This document shows positions 51,405-61,789 of a stretch of DNA of 64,000 nucleotides, piece after piece. The stretch is from Streptomyces violascens (GTDB taxonomy: Bacteria; Actinomycetota; Actinomycetes; Streptomycetales; Streptomycetaceae): the NCBI RefSeq assembly GCF_014649955.1, contig NZ_BMUA01000003.1, forward strand, positions 284,456-348,455, written 5' to 3'. A model generated the notes under the pieces. It saw only the letters and a list, made by a program, of their open reading frames with translations. It did no database searches and was not told the DNA's origin. Made by a program: the position numbers and the translations under genes. Within the stretch, counting starts at the first letter, position 1. Each line of letters opens with the position of its first letter.

Positions 51405-51426
51405 TCGGGAAGTTGGGGGGATCGGC

Positions 51427-52962
<1,536 letters not shown>

Positions 52963-53000
52963 GCTCTGCGCCCTGCCACTCCCCCACGAGGACGGACCGC

Positions 53001-53945
53001 ATGGAACTCACCCGCAGACACCTCATACTCGGCGCCGCCGCCGTCTCCGCGACCACGCTCGTCCCGGCCGCCGCCCACGCCGCCGTGCGGCCGCGTACGA
53101 GCGCGGACCCCGCCAACTGGATGGCGGCGCTGCCCGACAGCCGGTCCCTGCTGCGCATGACGATCCCGGGGACCCACGACTCCTGCTGCACCGACCCGGG
53201 CAACGGCACCGAGTGGTCGCACACCCAGAACTGGGGCCTGACCCAGCAGTTGCAGCAGGGCATCCGGTTCTTCGACATCCGGGCCAACGGACTCGAAGGC
53301 CATCTGGGCGACGCGTTCGGGATCTACCACGGCGCCTTCTACCAGGGCATGACGTTCGGCGACGTGCTCACCCAGAGCGCGGCCTTCCTCGACAGCCACC
53401 CCGGCGAAGTCCTCCTGATGCGGCTCAAGAAGGAGAACGGGACCAGCAACGACGTCGGCGCCAACTTCAAGAACGTCCTCAACGTCTACCTCGACCAGAA
53501 GGGCTGGCGCTCCCGGTTCCTGATCACCGACCGGGTGCCGACGCTCGGCGAGGCGCGCGGGAAGATCGTGCTGCTCGCCCAGTTCGACAACGACTGGCCG
53601 GTTCTCCAATGGCCCGGCGGCGACAACGACTTCCTGTCCAACCAGTACATCAAGCTCCAGGACATCTACCAGGGCCTGTCCTGGCCGTCGAAGAAGACGG
53701 CCAAGGTGACCCAGCAGTTCGACAACGCCTACAACGATCAGAACTCGGCCCAGCTCTACATCAACTTCACGAGCTACGCGGGCGGTGGCTGGCCCAAGGT
53801 AAACGCGGACGCGATCATGCCCGGTGTACAGAGCTATCTCGCCGCGCGCCTGAGCCAGCAGACCCACCTGGGCGTCGTCCCGATGGACTTCCCCGACTTC
53901 CACTCGGACACCCTGCGCACGCTGATCGACTGGAACTGGCACTGA
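53001..53945 (+). CDS. Secreted phosphatidylinositol-specific phospholipase C-like protein (Tat signal)
   Basis: 314 aa from the ATG at 53001 with ACGAGGACGG upstream; an earlier ATG at 52959 would break the signal. N-terminus MELTRRHLILGAAAVSATTL is a twin-arginine signal ending near AHA-AV (residue 27). The PI-PLC X-domain follows: TIPGTHDSC (catalytic His59), FFDIRANG and IYHGAFY (catalytic His110), then the C-terminal fold. It would cleave phosphatidylinositol or GPI-like lipids outside the cell; bacterial members cleave by cyclic phosphate formation. Functionally unrelated to the adjacent ligase apart from proximity. Converges with the EF-hand gene. Confidence 0.9.
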   Translation: MELTRRHLILGAAAVSATTLVPAAAHAAVRPRTSADPANWMAALPDSRSLLRMTIPGTHDSCCTDPGNGTEWSHTQNWGLTQQLQQGIRFFDIRANGLEGHLGDAFGIYHGAFYQGMTFGDVLTQSAAFLDSHPGEVLLMRLKKENGTSNDVGANFKNVLNVYLDQKGWRSRFLITDRVPTLGEARGKIVLLAQFDNDWPVLQWPGGDNDFLSNQYIKLQDIYQGLSWPSKKTAKVTQQFDNAYNDQNSAQLYINFTSYAGGGWPKVNADAIMPGVQSYLAARLSQQTHLGVVPMDFPDFHSDTLRTLIDWNWH

Positions 53946-53964
53946 GCCGTTCACGCCCGCCGCG

Positions 53965-54495
53965 TCACGGCATCGTCGTGAAGTAGGCCGTGAAGGCGGT
54001 CACCGCGTCCGGTTCGGTGATGCGGCCGTCGGCGTCCTCGTCCAGGGTCACGGCCACGTCCGCCGCGACCCCGGGCGAGACACCGAGGGCCCGCAGCGCG
54101 CGCTCGGCGTCGGGCACGGACACCGTGCCGACGCCGGCCGTGTCGGCCACCGCGAACGCGGCGTGCAGGAAGGGCCGGGCGATCTCGGTGAACCCGGTCG
54201 TGCGGTCCCGCAGCCGTTTGAGCGCGCCGCCCACGAACTCCTGCCGGGTCACCCGCTGGTCGCCGTCCACGTCCGCGATCCCGGCCAGGCCCTGCCACAG
54301 CGCCTCGGCACCTGCGTAGAGCGCCTGCCCCTTGTCGCAGCGGGCGGTCGTGTCGAACTCGGAGAGCAGCGCCGCCGCCGCCGTCGAGAAGTCCTCGCGG
54401 TCGATCCAGCCGTTGCCGTCCTGGTCGAAGGAGGCGAAACGGGCGGCCACCCTGCGCTCGTACTCCGCACTCTCGGGACTGTTCATACTGTCCAT
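53965..54495 (-). CDS. EF-hand calcium-binding protein
   Basis: 176 aa with four EF-hand positions. Loops 1, 2 and 4 have canonical acidic spacing (DQDGNGWIDREDF about 24-36; DVDGDQRVTRQEF; DEDADGRITEPDA near the end) and a degenerate third (ADTAGVGTVSVPDAE). Cytosolic, with no signal peptide. Resembles the calcium-binding Cab proteins of Streptomyces. Converges with PI-PLC (19-bp gap), but no functional tie can be inferred from that. The upstream 155 bp to the STAS gene contains repeated TTCGCGGNGAC-like bits. Confidence 0.85.
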   Translation of the reverse strand: MDSMNSPESAEYERRVAARFASFDQDGNGWIDREDFSTAAAALLSEFDTTARCDKGQALYAGAEALWQGLAGIADVDGDQRVTRQEFVGGALKRLRDRTTGFTEIARPFLHAAFAVADTAGVGTVSVPDAERALRALGVSPGVAADVAVTLDEDADGRITEPDAVTAFTAYFTTMP

Positions 54496-54650
54496 GTCCG
54501 GAGCGTACGACGCACGGCGCCCGGGCGAGGGGGTTACGCGGAGGAGTACCGCAGGGGGTGTCTTCGCGGAGACTTCTTTACGGCCAGACCCTCTCTGCCG
54601 CGTGCACCTCTTCGCGGTGGTGACTTCTTCACGCGGAGAGTGGATCGGCT

Positions 54651-55025
54651 TTACGCGGAGAGCGGCTCGGCCAAGTCGTCGGCGGCCGACCCCACATCGC
54701 CGTACACCTCGAAGAGGCGGCGCACCCCGAGCGCGGCGAGCACCTTGTTCACATGGCTGCCGTCCAGGGCGCCGCGCGCGGGCAGGATCAGGCGCAGCCG
54801 GCCCTGGCAGGAGCGCATCAGCCGGCGGGCCGCTATCAGCACGCCCACGCCGCTCGAATCGCAGAACTGCACCCCGGACAGGTCCAGGACCAGATCGCGG
54901 CGGCCCTCGGCGACCGCCTCGTGCACCTGCCTGCGCAGTCTCGGCGAGGTGACCAGATCCAGCTCACCGCTGACCCGCAGCACCGTCCACGTGCCCTGCT
55001 CGGACTCGTCCACTCTCAGCGCCAC
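54651..55025 (-). CDS. STAS-domain anti-sigma factor antagonist
   Basis: 124 aa single STAS domain. The phosphorylatable serine is in LDLSGVQFCDSSGVGVLIAA (Ser57/Ser58). Like SpoIIAA/BldG, it would bind and release anti-sigma factors in the unphosphorylated state. Divergent from the sigma factor gene across 207 bp, forming with it and its anti-sigma-like partner a compact regulatory group; in S. coelicolor a similar order occurs (SCO4410/4409 region, from memory). Confidence 0.92.
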   Translation of the reverse strand: MALRVDESEQGTWTVLRVSGELDLVTSPRLRRQVHEAVAEGRRDLVLDLSGVQFCDSSGVGVLIAARRLMRSCQGRLRLILPARGALDGSHVNKVLAALGVRRLFEVYGDVGSAADDLAEPLSA

Positions 55026-55232
55026 GTTGCCGGCCCCTCTCTGTGCTGTGCCCCCTCCTTGCGCGGCTGCCCCGGCCTGCTCCCGTGAAACACGCCATTA
55101 CCACCGGATGCCCTTGCGAGGGGGTACTTGGTGCAAACCTCCGTGCATTGTCAGCCCGTCGCATTACATTCGTAGGTACACAGGGACGGGCGCACAGGGG
55201 CACACGCGGGGAACGACAGGGTTGGGGAACCT

Positions 55233-55814
55233 ATGCCGAAGGACGCACCACCTCGGTGGGACCGCCGGATGCAGCAGCGCCTCGCGCGCGGCGAGGCGGC
55301 GGCGCTCGGCGAGCTGTACGACCGCTTCGCTTCCCTGGTGCACAGCCTCGCCCACCGCGTGCTCAGCGACGACGACGCGGCGGACCAGATCACCCGCGAG
55401 GTCTTCGGCTACGTGTGGGAGAACCCGGACGCCTACGACCCCAAGCTGGGCTCGATGCGCTCCTGGGTCGCCAAGCTCACCCAGCGCCAGGCCGTGCAGC
55501 GCCTGCGCCAGTCCGAGGCGTCCACGTACGCGGAGAACGGCGGGTGCTCCACCGAGGAGCTGGAGCAGAAGGTGCGGCGGGCCTCGGCCGCGGCCCGCGC
55601 CGACTACATCGTCACCTCGATGCCCGCCCCGCTGCGTGCCGCCCTGGAGCTCGCCTACTTCCAGCGCCGCGACTACCGGCAGGCCGCCGCCGACCTCAGC
55701 ATCACCGAGGACTAGGCGCGCCGGCGCCTGCGGCTCGGCCTGCAACTGCTCTCCTCGGCCAACACCCGGCCGCCGGAAGGAGCCGCGCCGCCCGGATACG
55801 GACGGGCGCTGTGA
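55233..55814 (+). pseudogene. ECF-like RNA polymerase sigma factor interrupted by an amber codon
   Basis: The open frame encodes 160 aa (55233-55715): region 2 (GELYDRFASLVHSLAHRVL...DQITREVFGYVWENP), linker, and the start of region 4 (ALELAYFQRRDYRQAAADLS). It stops at TAG 55713-55715, exactly where the recognition helix should be: after ITED the same frame resumes as ARRRLRLGLQLLSSANTRPP and runs to a TGA at 55812-55814. The downstream GTG start at 55811 overlaps that second stop (GTGA), the normal coupling signal. A single G-to-T change (GAG to TAG) would explain it. Either a genuine nonsense mutation, suppressed read-through, or a sequencing error. Confidence 0.85.
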
Positions 55815-57208
55815 CGGGCCCGATGGAGCAGGGCGAGCCCACGCCCGACGACGAGAACACGCCGCGCATACCGTCACCGCGGGCGGCGGGCGACGACCTG
55901 GCCGGCGGCGGGCGTGGCGGATCCGGCACGTTCGTGCCCGGGCCGCGCGAGGGTAACCGTTTCACCGCGCCAGAACCGGAGCCGCACGCTTCGATGGACC
56001 CGGAGCCGCACTCCGTACCGGAGCCGGATCCCGAGCCCCAAGCCGCCCCCGAGCCGGAAGCCACGGTGCACGAACCCGCCCCGCCCGAAGCCCACGCCGA
56101 CCCGCCCTCGCACACCGTCCTGAAGTCGCTGCTCGGTGCGTGGGCCCTTGCCGCGTGCTCCGCCGAGGAGACCGACGCCGTCGAGGCGCACCTCACCGAG
56201 TGCGCGCCCTGCGCCGACGAGGCGCTGCGGCTGCGGGACGCGGTGGGGCTGCTGCACACCGAGCGCAGCCTCGACCTGGACCCGATGCTGCGCTCCCGCG
56301 TTCTGGAGAACTGCCTGGGCCGGCGCCCGGCCCGCATCCCGGTGCCCGTATGGGCGGCCCCGTACGACGCGGAGACCGCCCGGCTCGACGCACTGCTCAA
56401 CGACTTCGGGGATGCCGAGTGGCACGCTCCGGTGCGGCTGAAGTGGTTCGAGCAGGAGCGGCGGGTCACCCGCCGGACGACGGTCGCCGGCGTCATCGGG
56501 CACCTGATGGCCGTCGATGCGCTGGTGGCGACCGCGCTCGGTCTCGACGAGCCGGTGCCGATGGACCCCGAGGCCGCGTCCGCCGGGCCGACCGCGCGCA
56601 CCGAGGCGCTGTGGCGGGCCGGGCAGTACCCGCTGACGCGCACGGTTCGCGAGCCCTGGCGCGAGCAGTCCCACACGCTGATCCGCACGGTGTCGTTCGC
56701 GGGCCGCGGAGTGGCCGAACTGGCCGTCCCCTACGGGGAGTTCGCGCTCCCGTTGCAGGACGCGATGCTCGACCGGGCCTTCGAGTGCTGGATCCACGCC
56801 GGTGACATCGCGGACGCGGTGGACTATCCGTACGAACCGCCGTCCGGGGCGCATCTGCACCGCATGATCGACCTGGCGGCCCGCGTGCTGCCCACCACGC
56901 TGGCCGGCCGCCGCCGGGCGGGCCTCGCGGCGCCCGCGCGCGGCCTGGTCACGGCGGGCTCGCCGGGGCGTTCGCTGCGCCTGGAGATCGAGGGCGTGGG
57001 CGGCGGCGACTGGCACATCCCGCTGGACTCCCCGGCGGCCGTCGCCTCGCCGGAGCACGAGGTGGCCCATGTGGCCCTGGACGGCGTGGAGTTCTGCAGA
57101 CTGGCCGCCGGCCACGTGCCGCCGCAGGACGCGGCGGTGGGCCAGCTGGGCGACCGCGAGGCCATCAGGGACGTGCTGTTCGCGGCGGCGTCACTGAGCC
57201 GGCTGTAA
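55811..57208 (+). CDS. Zinc-finger anti-sigma-type protein with maleylpyruvate isomerase-like domain
   Basis: 465 aa from the GTG at 55811 (ATG at 55823 alternative). After a long Pro/Glu/Ser-rich head, a ZAS/zf-HC2 motif HLTECAPCADE (H-x3-C-x2-C) near residues 130-140 marks an anti-sigma module, followed by an MDMPI N-terminal-like DinB fold (about 185-300; WFEQERRVTRRTT and IGHLMAVDALVATALG). In Streptomyces this fused type sits directly after its sigma gene and is translationally coupled to it. With the sigma gene interrupted, coupling would be lost and the partner might be under-expressed. Confidence 0.85.
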   Translation: MTGPMEQGEPTPDDENTPRIPSPRAAGDDLAGGGRGGSGTFVPGPREGNRFTAPEPEPHASMDPEPHSVPEPDPEPQAAPEPEATVHEPAPPEAHADPPSHTVLKSLLGAWALAACSAEETDAVEAHLTECAPCADEALRLRDAVGLLHTERSLDLDPMLRSRVLENCLGRRPARIPVPVWAAPYDAETARLDALLNDFGDAEWHAPVRLKWFEQERRVTRRTTVAGVIGHLMAVDALVATALGLDEPVPMDPEAASAGPTARTEALWRAGQYPLTRTVREPWREQSHTLIRTVSFAGRGVAELAVPYGEFALPLQDAMLDRAFECWIHAGDIADAVDYPYEPPSGAHLHRMIDLAARVLPTTLAGRRRAGLAAPARGLVTAGSPGRSLRLEIEGVGGGDWHIPLDSPAAVASPEHEVAHVALDGVEFCRLAAGHVPPQDAAVGQLGDREAIRDVLFAAASLSRL

Positions 57209-57234
57209 CCCTGCGGGGCCACCCGGGCGCGGGG

Positions 57235-58086
57235 TTACGTGAAGACGACCGTACGCCGCCCGTTCAGCAGGATGCGGTGCTCGGCGTGCCACTTGACCGC
57301 CCGCGCCAGCGCCTGGCACTCGACGTCCCGGCCGATCGCGACGAGCTGGGCCGGAGTGACCTCGTGCCCGACGCGCTCCACCTCCTGCTCGATGATCGGC
57401 CCCTCGTCGAGGTCGGCCGTCACGTAGTGGGCGGTCGCGCCGATCAGCTTCACGCCGCGCGCGTGCGCCTGGTGGTAGGGCTTGGCGCCCTTGAAGCTCG
57501 GCAGGAACGAGTGGTGGATGTTGATGATCCGCCCGCTGAGCTGCTTGCACAGGTCGTCCGAGAGCACCTGCATGTACCGCGCGAGCACGACCAGCTCGAC
57601 CCGCTCCTCGCGCACCAGCTCCACAAGGCGCGCCTCGGCCGCCGCCTTGGTGTCCTTGGTGACCGGGATGTGGTGGAAGGGCACGTCGTAGGAGGCGACG
57701 AGCTCCGCGAAGTCGGTGTGGTTGGAGACGACCGCCGCGATCTCCACCGGCAGCGCGCCGGACCGGGAGCGGAACAGCAGGTCGTTCAGGCAGTGCCCGA
57801 ACTTCGACACCATGAGGATGATCCGCATCCGCTCCTCGGGGCGGTGGATCTGCCAGTCCATCTGGAAGGAGTCGCCGACGGCCGCGAAGCTGGCGCGCAG
57901 CTTGTCGACGGTCACCGGGGCCTCGGCCGAGAAGTGGACCCGCATGAAGAAGAGACCCGTGTCGCGGTCTCCGAACTGCTGACTGTCCTCGATGTTGCAG
58001 CCGGTGATGAACAGATAGCTCGACACGGCATGCACGATGCCCTGTTTGTCCGGACAGGAGAGCGTGAGGACGTACTGGTCAGTCAT
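57235..58086 (-). CDS. purU: Formyltetrahydrofolate deformylase
   Basis: 283 aa from the ATG at 58086. N-terminal ACT domain (about 5-80; YVLTLSCPDKQGIVHAVSSY) and C-terminal formyl transferase fold (about 90-283) with NHTDFAELVASYDVPFHHIP, INIHHSFLPSF and GATAHYVTADLDEGPIIEQE, where the Asn/His/Asp triad of formyl transferases lies. It hydrolyses 10-formyl-THF to formate and THF, balancing one-carbon units and providing formate for PurT or photorespiratory-type needs. High identity expected; the gene is a conserved chromosomal marker. Converges with the zf-HC2 gene. Confidence 0.96.
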   Translation of the reverse strand: MTDQYVLTLSCPDKQGIVHAVSSYLFITGCNIEDSQQFGDRDTGLFFMRVHFSAEAPVTVDKLRASFAAVGDSFQMDWQIHRPEERMRIILMVSKFGHCLNDLLFRSRSGALPVEIAAVVSNHTDFAELVASYDVPFHHIPVTKDTKAAAEARLVELVREERVELVVLARYMQVLSDDLCKQLSGRIINIHHSFLPSFKGAKPYHQAHARGVKLIGATAHYVTADLDEGPIIEQEVERVGHEVTPAQLVAIGRDVECQALARAVKWHAEHRILLNGRRTVVFT

Positions 58087-58142
58087 CCAGGCAGGATGCC
58101 ACAACCGGACACCCCCGCCGTGCGCAGCCCAGGATCCGGACC

Positions 58143-58580
58143 TCAGGCCGAGCGGGTCAGGATCCTCAGGACTTCGAGGGAGCGCGGCGGCGCGTCGGGG
58201 TCCTCACCGTCACTCTGCGCGAGCCGCACATGCGCCTCACGCGCCGCCCGCACGGCCTCGGGCCAGGCGTGGTGGGCGAGGTAGGCGGAGACGGGTGCGT
58301 CGGCGCCGACCTGGTGCATGATGCGCAGCACCCGCAGGACGGCGACGTCGACGAGGGCCGCCTCGCCCGAGTCCCGGAAGATCGTGCCGACGTACTTCTC
58401 GGCGGACCAGTTGTCCAGCCAGGTGTCCTCGACCAGGCGGTACACGGCGTCGGTGACGTCCCCGAACCCCTCGCGCCCGGCCAGCCAGGTCTCCTCGTGG
58501 AAGACGGGGTCGGAGAGCATGTGCAGCGCGGACCGTACGTTCGTACGCCAGCGCCACCACGGCATGTCATTCAACGGCAT
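58143..58580 (-). CDS. Conserved protein of the SCO4402 type
   Basis: 145 aa from the ATG at 58580 (ATG at 58589 possible). Mostly helical, with DMPWWRWRTNVRSALHMLSD, TWLAGREGFGDVTDAVYRLV and VLRVLRIMHQVGADAPVSAY. Conserved and highly similar across Streptomyces next to purU; function unknown. It starts 58 bp upstream of purU and reads into it. No membrane segment. Confidence 0.8.
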   Translation of the reverse strand: MPLNDMPWWRWRTNVRSALHMLSDPVFHEETWLAGREGFGDVTDAVYRLVEDTWLDNWSAEKYVGTIFRDSGEAALVDVAVLRVLRIMHQVGADAPVSAYLAHHAWPEAVRAAREAHVRLAQSDGEDPDAPPRSLEVLRILTRSA

Positions 58581-58762
58581 GCCGCCCATGGTGGAGGAGC
58601 GACGGCCGCGACGGGAAGGGCTTGCTGAACCTTGCTGCACGTTTTCGATCGTACGTTCCCCACAAGCGCGGCCCGATCACCCCCCGCAATTCACCTCCGC
58701 GTCACCCAGCGTTGAAGCATGCTCACTTTGCCGTTACCCGTGGGGCGGAAGTGTGTGGGCAC

Positions 58763-60124
58763 ATGACCGGTTACGGATGGCAGCGTCCCCGGGGCTCGAC
58801 CAGGCCTCGTCGCTCGATCAGTTCGATCAGCACGACAGCCACCGTGTTCGCCGCGTGTTCGGCGGTCGGCGCCTCCCTGTTGACCGGCTGCGGTGTACTC
58901 CCTGGAGTCGCGGGGGGCTCCAGGGAGCCCATCACCGTGATGACCTGGGCACCCGACGGCACCTCCGCCACCAACACCCCCGGCATGCCCGCCATGGCCA
59001 AGGCGTTCGCCCGCTGGGTCAACGCGGGCGGCGGCATCGACGGCCACGAGCTGAACGTCATCACCTGCAACGAGCACAACACCGCGGCCGGCGCCTCGGA
59101 CTGCGCACGCCGCGCGGTGAAGGAGAAGGCGGTCGCCGTCGTCGGCTCCTACAGCCAGTACGGCAGCGCCTTCATGCCCCCGCTGGAAGTGGCCGGCATC
59201 CCCTACCTCGGCGGATACGGCATATCCGACCAGGAATTCACCAGCGCGCTCTCCTACCCCGTCAACGGCGGCCAGGCCGCCCTCATCGCGGGCAGCGGCC
59301 GCCAGCTGGCCCCGGACTGCGAACAGGTCTCCCTGGTGCGCCCCGACACCGTCTCCGGCGACGTCCTGCCGGCCCTGCTCAGTGCGGGGCTCCTCTCCGG
59401 GCACCGCAAGGCCGCCACCGACATCCGTACGACCGAGGACGCCGGCGACTACACCTCCGAGGCCCAGCGCGCGCTCGCACAGGCCGGCGCGGACCCGGCG
59501 CTTGTGAACCGGATCGGCAGGAAGGCGGCCGAGCAGAAGGCGAAGAAGGGCTGCGTCACGGCCGTGCTCGGCGACCGCACGGAGACGTTCTTCGACTCCT
59601 TCCGGCGGGTGGAGAGCGACGACCAGAAGGTGCGCGTCGCCTCGGTCATCGGCTCGATCGGCCAGCCGCTCCTCGACCGCACCGGCGGCAAGGACGGCCC
59701 CTTCGAGGGCGCGTACGTCACCGGCTGGTACCCGGAGGCCGACGATCCGCGCTGGGCCCCGATGAAGAAGGTCATCCGCGAACAGGCCTTCGGGGACGAC
59801 GCGATCGACGCGGCGGACGCGGGGGTGCAGACCACGTGGATCGCGTACACGGTCCTGAAGAAGATCGTCGAGTCCCTCGGCCAGGACTCGGTGCGCGCGG
59901 TGGACGTGGTGCGCGCGCTCAACAAGGGCGTCAGCGTGAACACCGGCGGCCTCACCCCCGACCTGCGCTGGCGCTTCGAAGACATGCTGGCGGCCCCGGA
60001 CTTCCCGAGAATCGTGAACCGCCAGGTGACGTTCCAGGTGGTGAAGGACGGGCGCCTGGTGTCACTGAAGGGGGGCTTCACAGACGTGAGTTCAACCCTG
60101 GAGAACTCGGCGGCCAACGGCTGA
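58763..60124 (+). CDS. Periplasmic-binding-fold lipoprotein (branched-chain amino acid-type)
   Basis: 453 aa from the ATG at 58763. Basic N-terminus then lipobox ASLLTGCG (Cys about residue 43). The rest is a type I periplasmic-binding fold with ITVMTWAPDGTSATNTPGMP, WVNAGGGIDGHELNVITCNE and a C-terminal lobe. No cognate ABC permease or ATPase is nearby, so it may be a ligand sensor or orphan binding protein. Long, GC-rich, convergent with the TQ-repeat gene. Divergent from the SCO4402-type gene. Confidence 0.82.
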   Translation: MTGYGWQRPRGSTRPRRSISSISTTATVFAACSAVGASLLTGCGVLPGVAGGSREPITVMTWAPDGTSATNTPGMPAMAKAFARWVNAGGGIDGHELNVITCNEHNTAAGASDCARRAVKEKAVAVVGSYSQYGSAFMPPLEVAGIPYLGGYGISDQEFTSALSYPVNGGQAALIAGSGRQLAPDCEQVSLVRPDTVSGDVLPALLSAGLLSGHRKAATDIRTTEDAGDYTSEAQRALAQAGADPALVNRIGRKAAEQKAKKGCVTAVLGDRTETFFDSFRRVESDDQKVRVASVIGSIGQPLLDRTGGKDGPFEGAYVTGWYPEADDPRWAPMKKVIREQAFGDDAIDAADAGVQTTWIAYTVLKKIVESLGQDSVRAVDVVRALNKGVSVNTGGLTPDLRWRFEDMLAAPDFPRIVNRQVTFQVVKDGRLVSLKGGFTDVSSTLENSAANG

Positions 60125-60150
60125 ACAGAAGCGCCCGGTCCTCCCAGCGC

Positions 60151-61665
60151 CTAAAGCTGGGTAGCCCCTCGCTTGGTCAGATTCCACTTGGTGGCAATGG
60201 CGTTCCACAGCCCCGCGGCCTCCTGCTTGGACTTGGTCGCCTCCCCGGACGCCTTGTCCCCCTGCCCGGCGTCCTTCGTCCGCTTCGCGTGCCCGTCCTT
60301 GCACCCCTTGCCCTTGTCCCCCGCCACAGCGTCGGACCACGCCGCGTAGTGGTTGTCCGCGGACGCGGAGGACTGCCAGGCCTTGGTGAGCGCGGCCGAG
60401 AGCTTGTCGTGGTCGGGCAGCTTGTCGACGGAGAGCTGGCCGAGCCGCGTCACCAGGTCGGCGCGCTGCTGCGCGGCGGAACGCAGCGAGGCGGACGCCT
60501 GGTCGAGCTTGTCGCACTTGCGGATGTCAGCGACCGCGCCGATCACCGCGTCCCGGCTGCTGCCACTGTCGGCGAGCAGCTTGTCGAGGGCCTCGGCCTG
60601 CGCCTTGGCGGGATCGTCGGCGGCCTTGGTGCCCCCGCCGTCGCCGGTGGCGGGCGAGCTGACGGCCGCGGGCTGCTTGTCGTCCTTCTTGTCGTCCCCG
60701 CCGCCGCTCAGGAGCGCGCCCGCGCCGAGGCCGATGACCGCACAGCCGACGACGACCGCGGCGATGATGCCGACCCGCGACTTGCGCCGGGGCGCCTCGG
60801 GCTCGTACCCGGAATGCTGCCCGGCGGGCTCCTGGTACGGGGGTTGGGCCGCGAACTGCGGCTGCTGGAACTGCGGGGCCGGGGCCTGCGACGGCTGGTG
60901 GGCCTGCTGCTGGGGCCGGTTCAGCGGCACGGAGGGCTGGAAACGGGGCAACTGCGCGGATCCGTCGCCCTGTTGGGGCGGTCCGTCGGCCCGGAAGAGG
61001 CTGTCGAACTCGGCGGGCGGCTGCCGGTCGCCCGGCGCGCCCGGACGTATCCCGTACGGGGCGTCCTGCGGGGCCGGCGGCACCGGCGGAAGGACCTGCG
61101 TCGGGTCGGCGCCGGGGGCCTGCGCTCCAGGGAAGCGGGCCGCGTCACCGGAGTGCTCCGGCGGCAGCGCGCCGGGCCCGCCCCCCACCGGGGCGATGTA
61201 CTGCGTGGCCTCGCTGCCGGAGCTGCCGGGGCCGCCCGGCACGGGAGCCAGGTACTGCGTCGCCTCACTGCCGGAGTTTCCCGGCACGGGGGCTATGTAC
61301 TGCGTGGCTTCCGCGTCTCCGTGCCCGGGCGGCACCGGCGCGAGGAACTGCGTGGCCTCACCGCCGGAGTTGCCCGGGTTGCCCGGCATGTGCGCTATGT
61401 ACTGGGTCGCCTCCGCGTCCCCGCCGCCGTTCTCGGGCGGCAGGGGCTGCCCGAAGGTCGCCGGTCCCTGCGGGGGCGCGACGGGAGGCGGCTGGGAGGC
61501 CTGGCCCTGCGGACCCCAGGGCTGCCCCCAGGGCTGGGCTCCAGGAGGCGCCGGCAGCGGCTCCCCGGCTCGGGGGCCGCTTCCGTCGGCGGGCAGCACG
61601 ACACCCTCGTGCGCGGGCCGCACAGCCGGAAGCTGCGGCTCGTCACCCTGTCGGCTCTGCGTCAC
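60151..61665 (-). CDS. Single-pass membrane protein with EATQY(I/L)AP repeats
   Basis: 504 aa. The cytoplasmic N-terminal 290 residues are Pro/Gln/Gly-rich and contain five copies of (D/S/G)xEATQ(Y/F)(I/L)A(P/H) (about residues 84-160) plus a sixth, related DPTQVLPPVP. One transmembrane helix (starting VGIIAAVVVGCAVIGLGAGA) is followed by a Lys/Asp-rich linker and a helical extracytoplasmic domain (about 355-504) with two Cys. The TQ-centred repeats look like FHA-domain-recognised phosphothreonine motifs; a Ser/Thr kinase could phosphorylate them. A common Streptomyces protein type whose function I do not know. Confidence 0.75.
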   Translation of the reverse strand: MTQSRQGDEPQLPAVRPAHEGVVLPADGSGPRAGEPLPAPPGAQPWGQPWGPQGQASQPPPVAPPQGPATFGQPLPPENGGGDAEATQYIAHMPGNPGNSGGEATQFLAPVPPGHGDAEATQYIAPVPGNSGSEATQYLAPVPGGPGSSGSEATQYIAPVGGGPGALPPEHSGDAARFPGAQAPGADPTQVLPPVPPAPQDAPYGIRPGAPGDRQPPAEFDSLFRADGPPQQGDGSAQLPRFQPSVPLNRPQQQAHQPSQAPAPQFQQPQFAAQPPYQEPAGQHSGYEPEAPRRKSRVGIIAAVVVGCAVIGLGAGALLSGGGDDKKDDKQPAAVSSPATGDGGGTKAADDPAKAQAEALDKLLADSGSSRDAVIGAVADIRKCDKLDQASASLRSAAQQRADLVTRLGQLSVDKLPDHDKLSAALTKAWQSSASADNHYAAWSDAVAGDKGKGCKDGHAKRTKDAGQGDKASGEATKSKQEAAGLWNAIATKWNLTKRGATQL

Positions 61666-61789
61666 CGGAACTCCTGTACGTGGACCTACGGAATCGTCGG
61701 TTCACGCTACCGGGTCCCCCCACGCCCTTGCCAAGCCCTCCCTCAACCCCGTCCACCCGGGCCCGCCCGGGCCTCAAGAAGCCCTCCGC

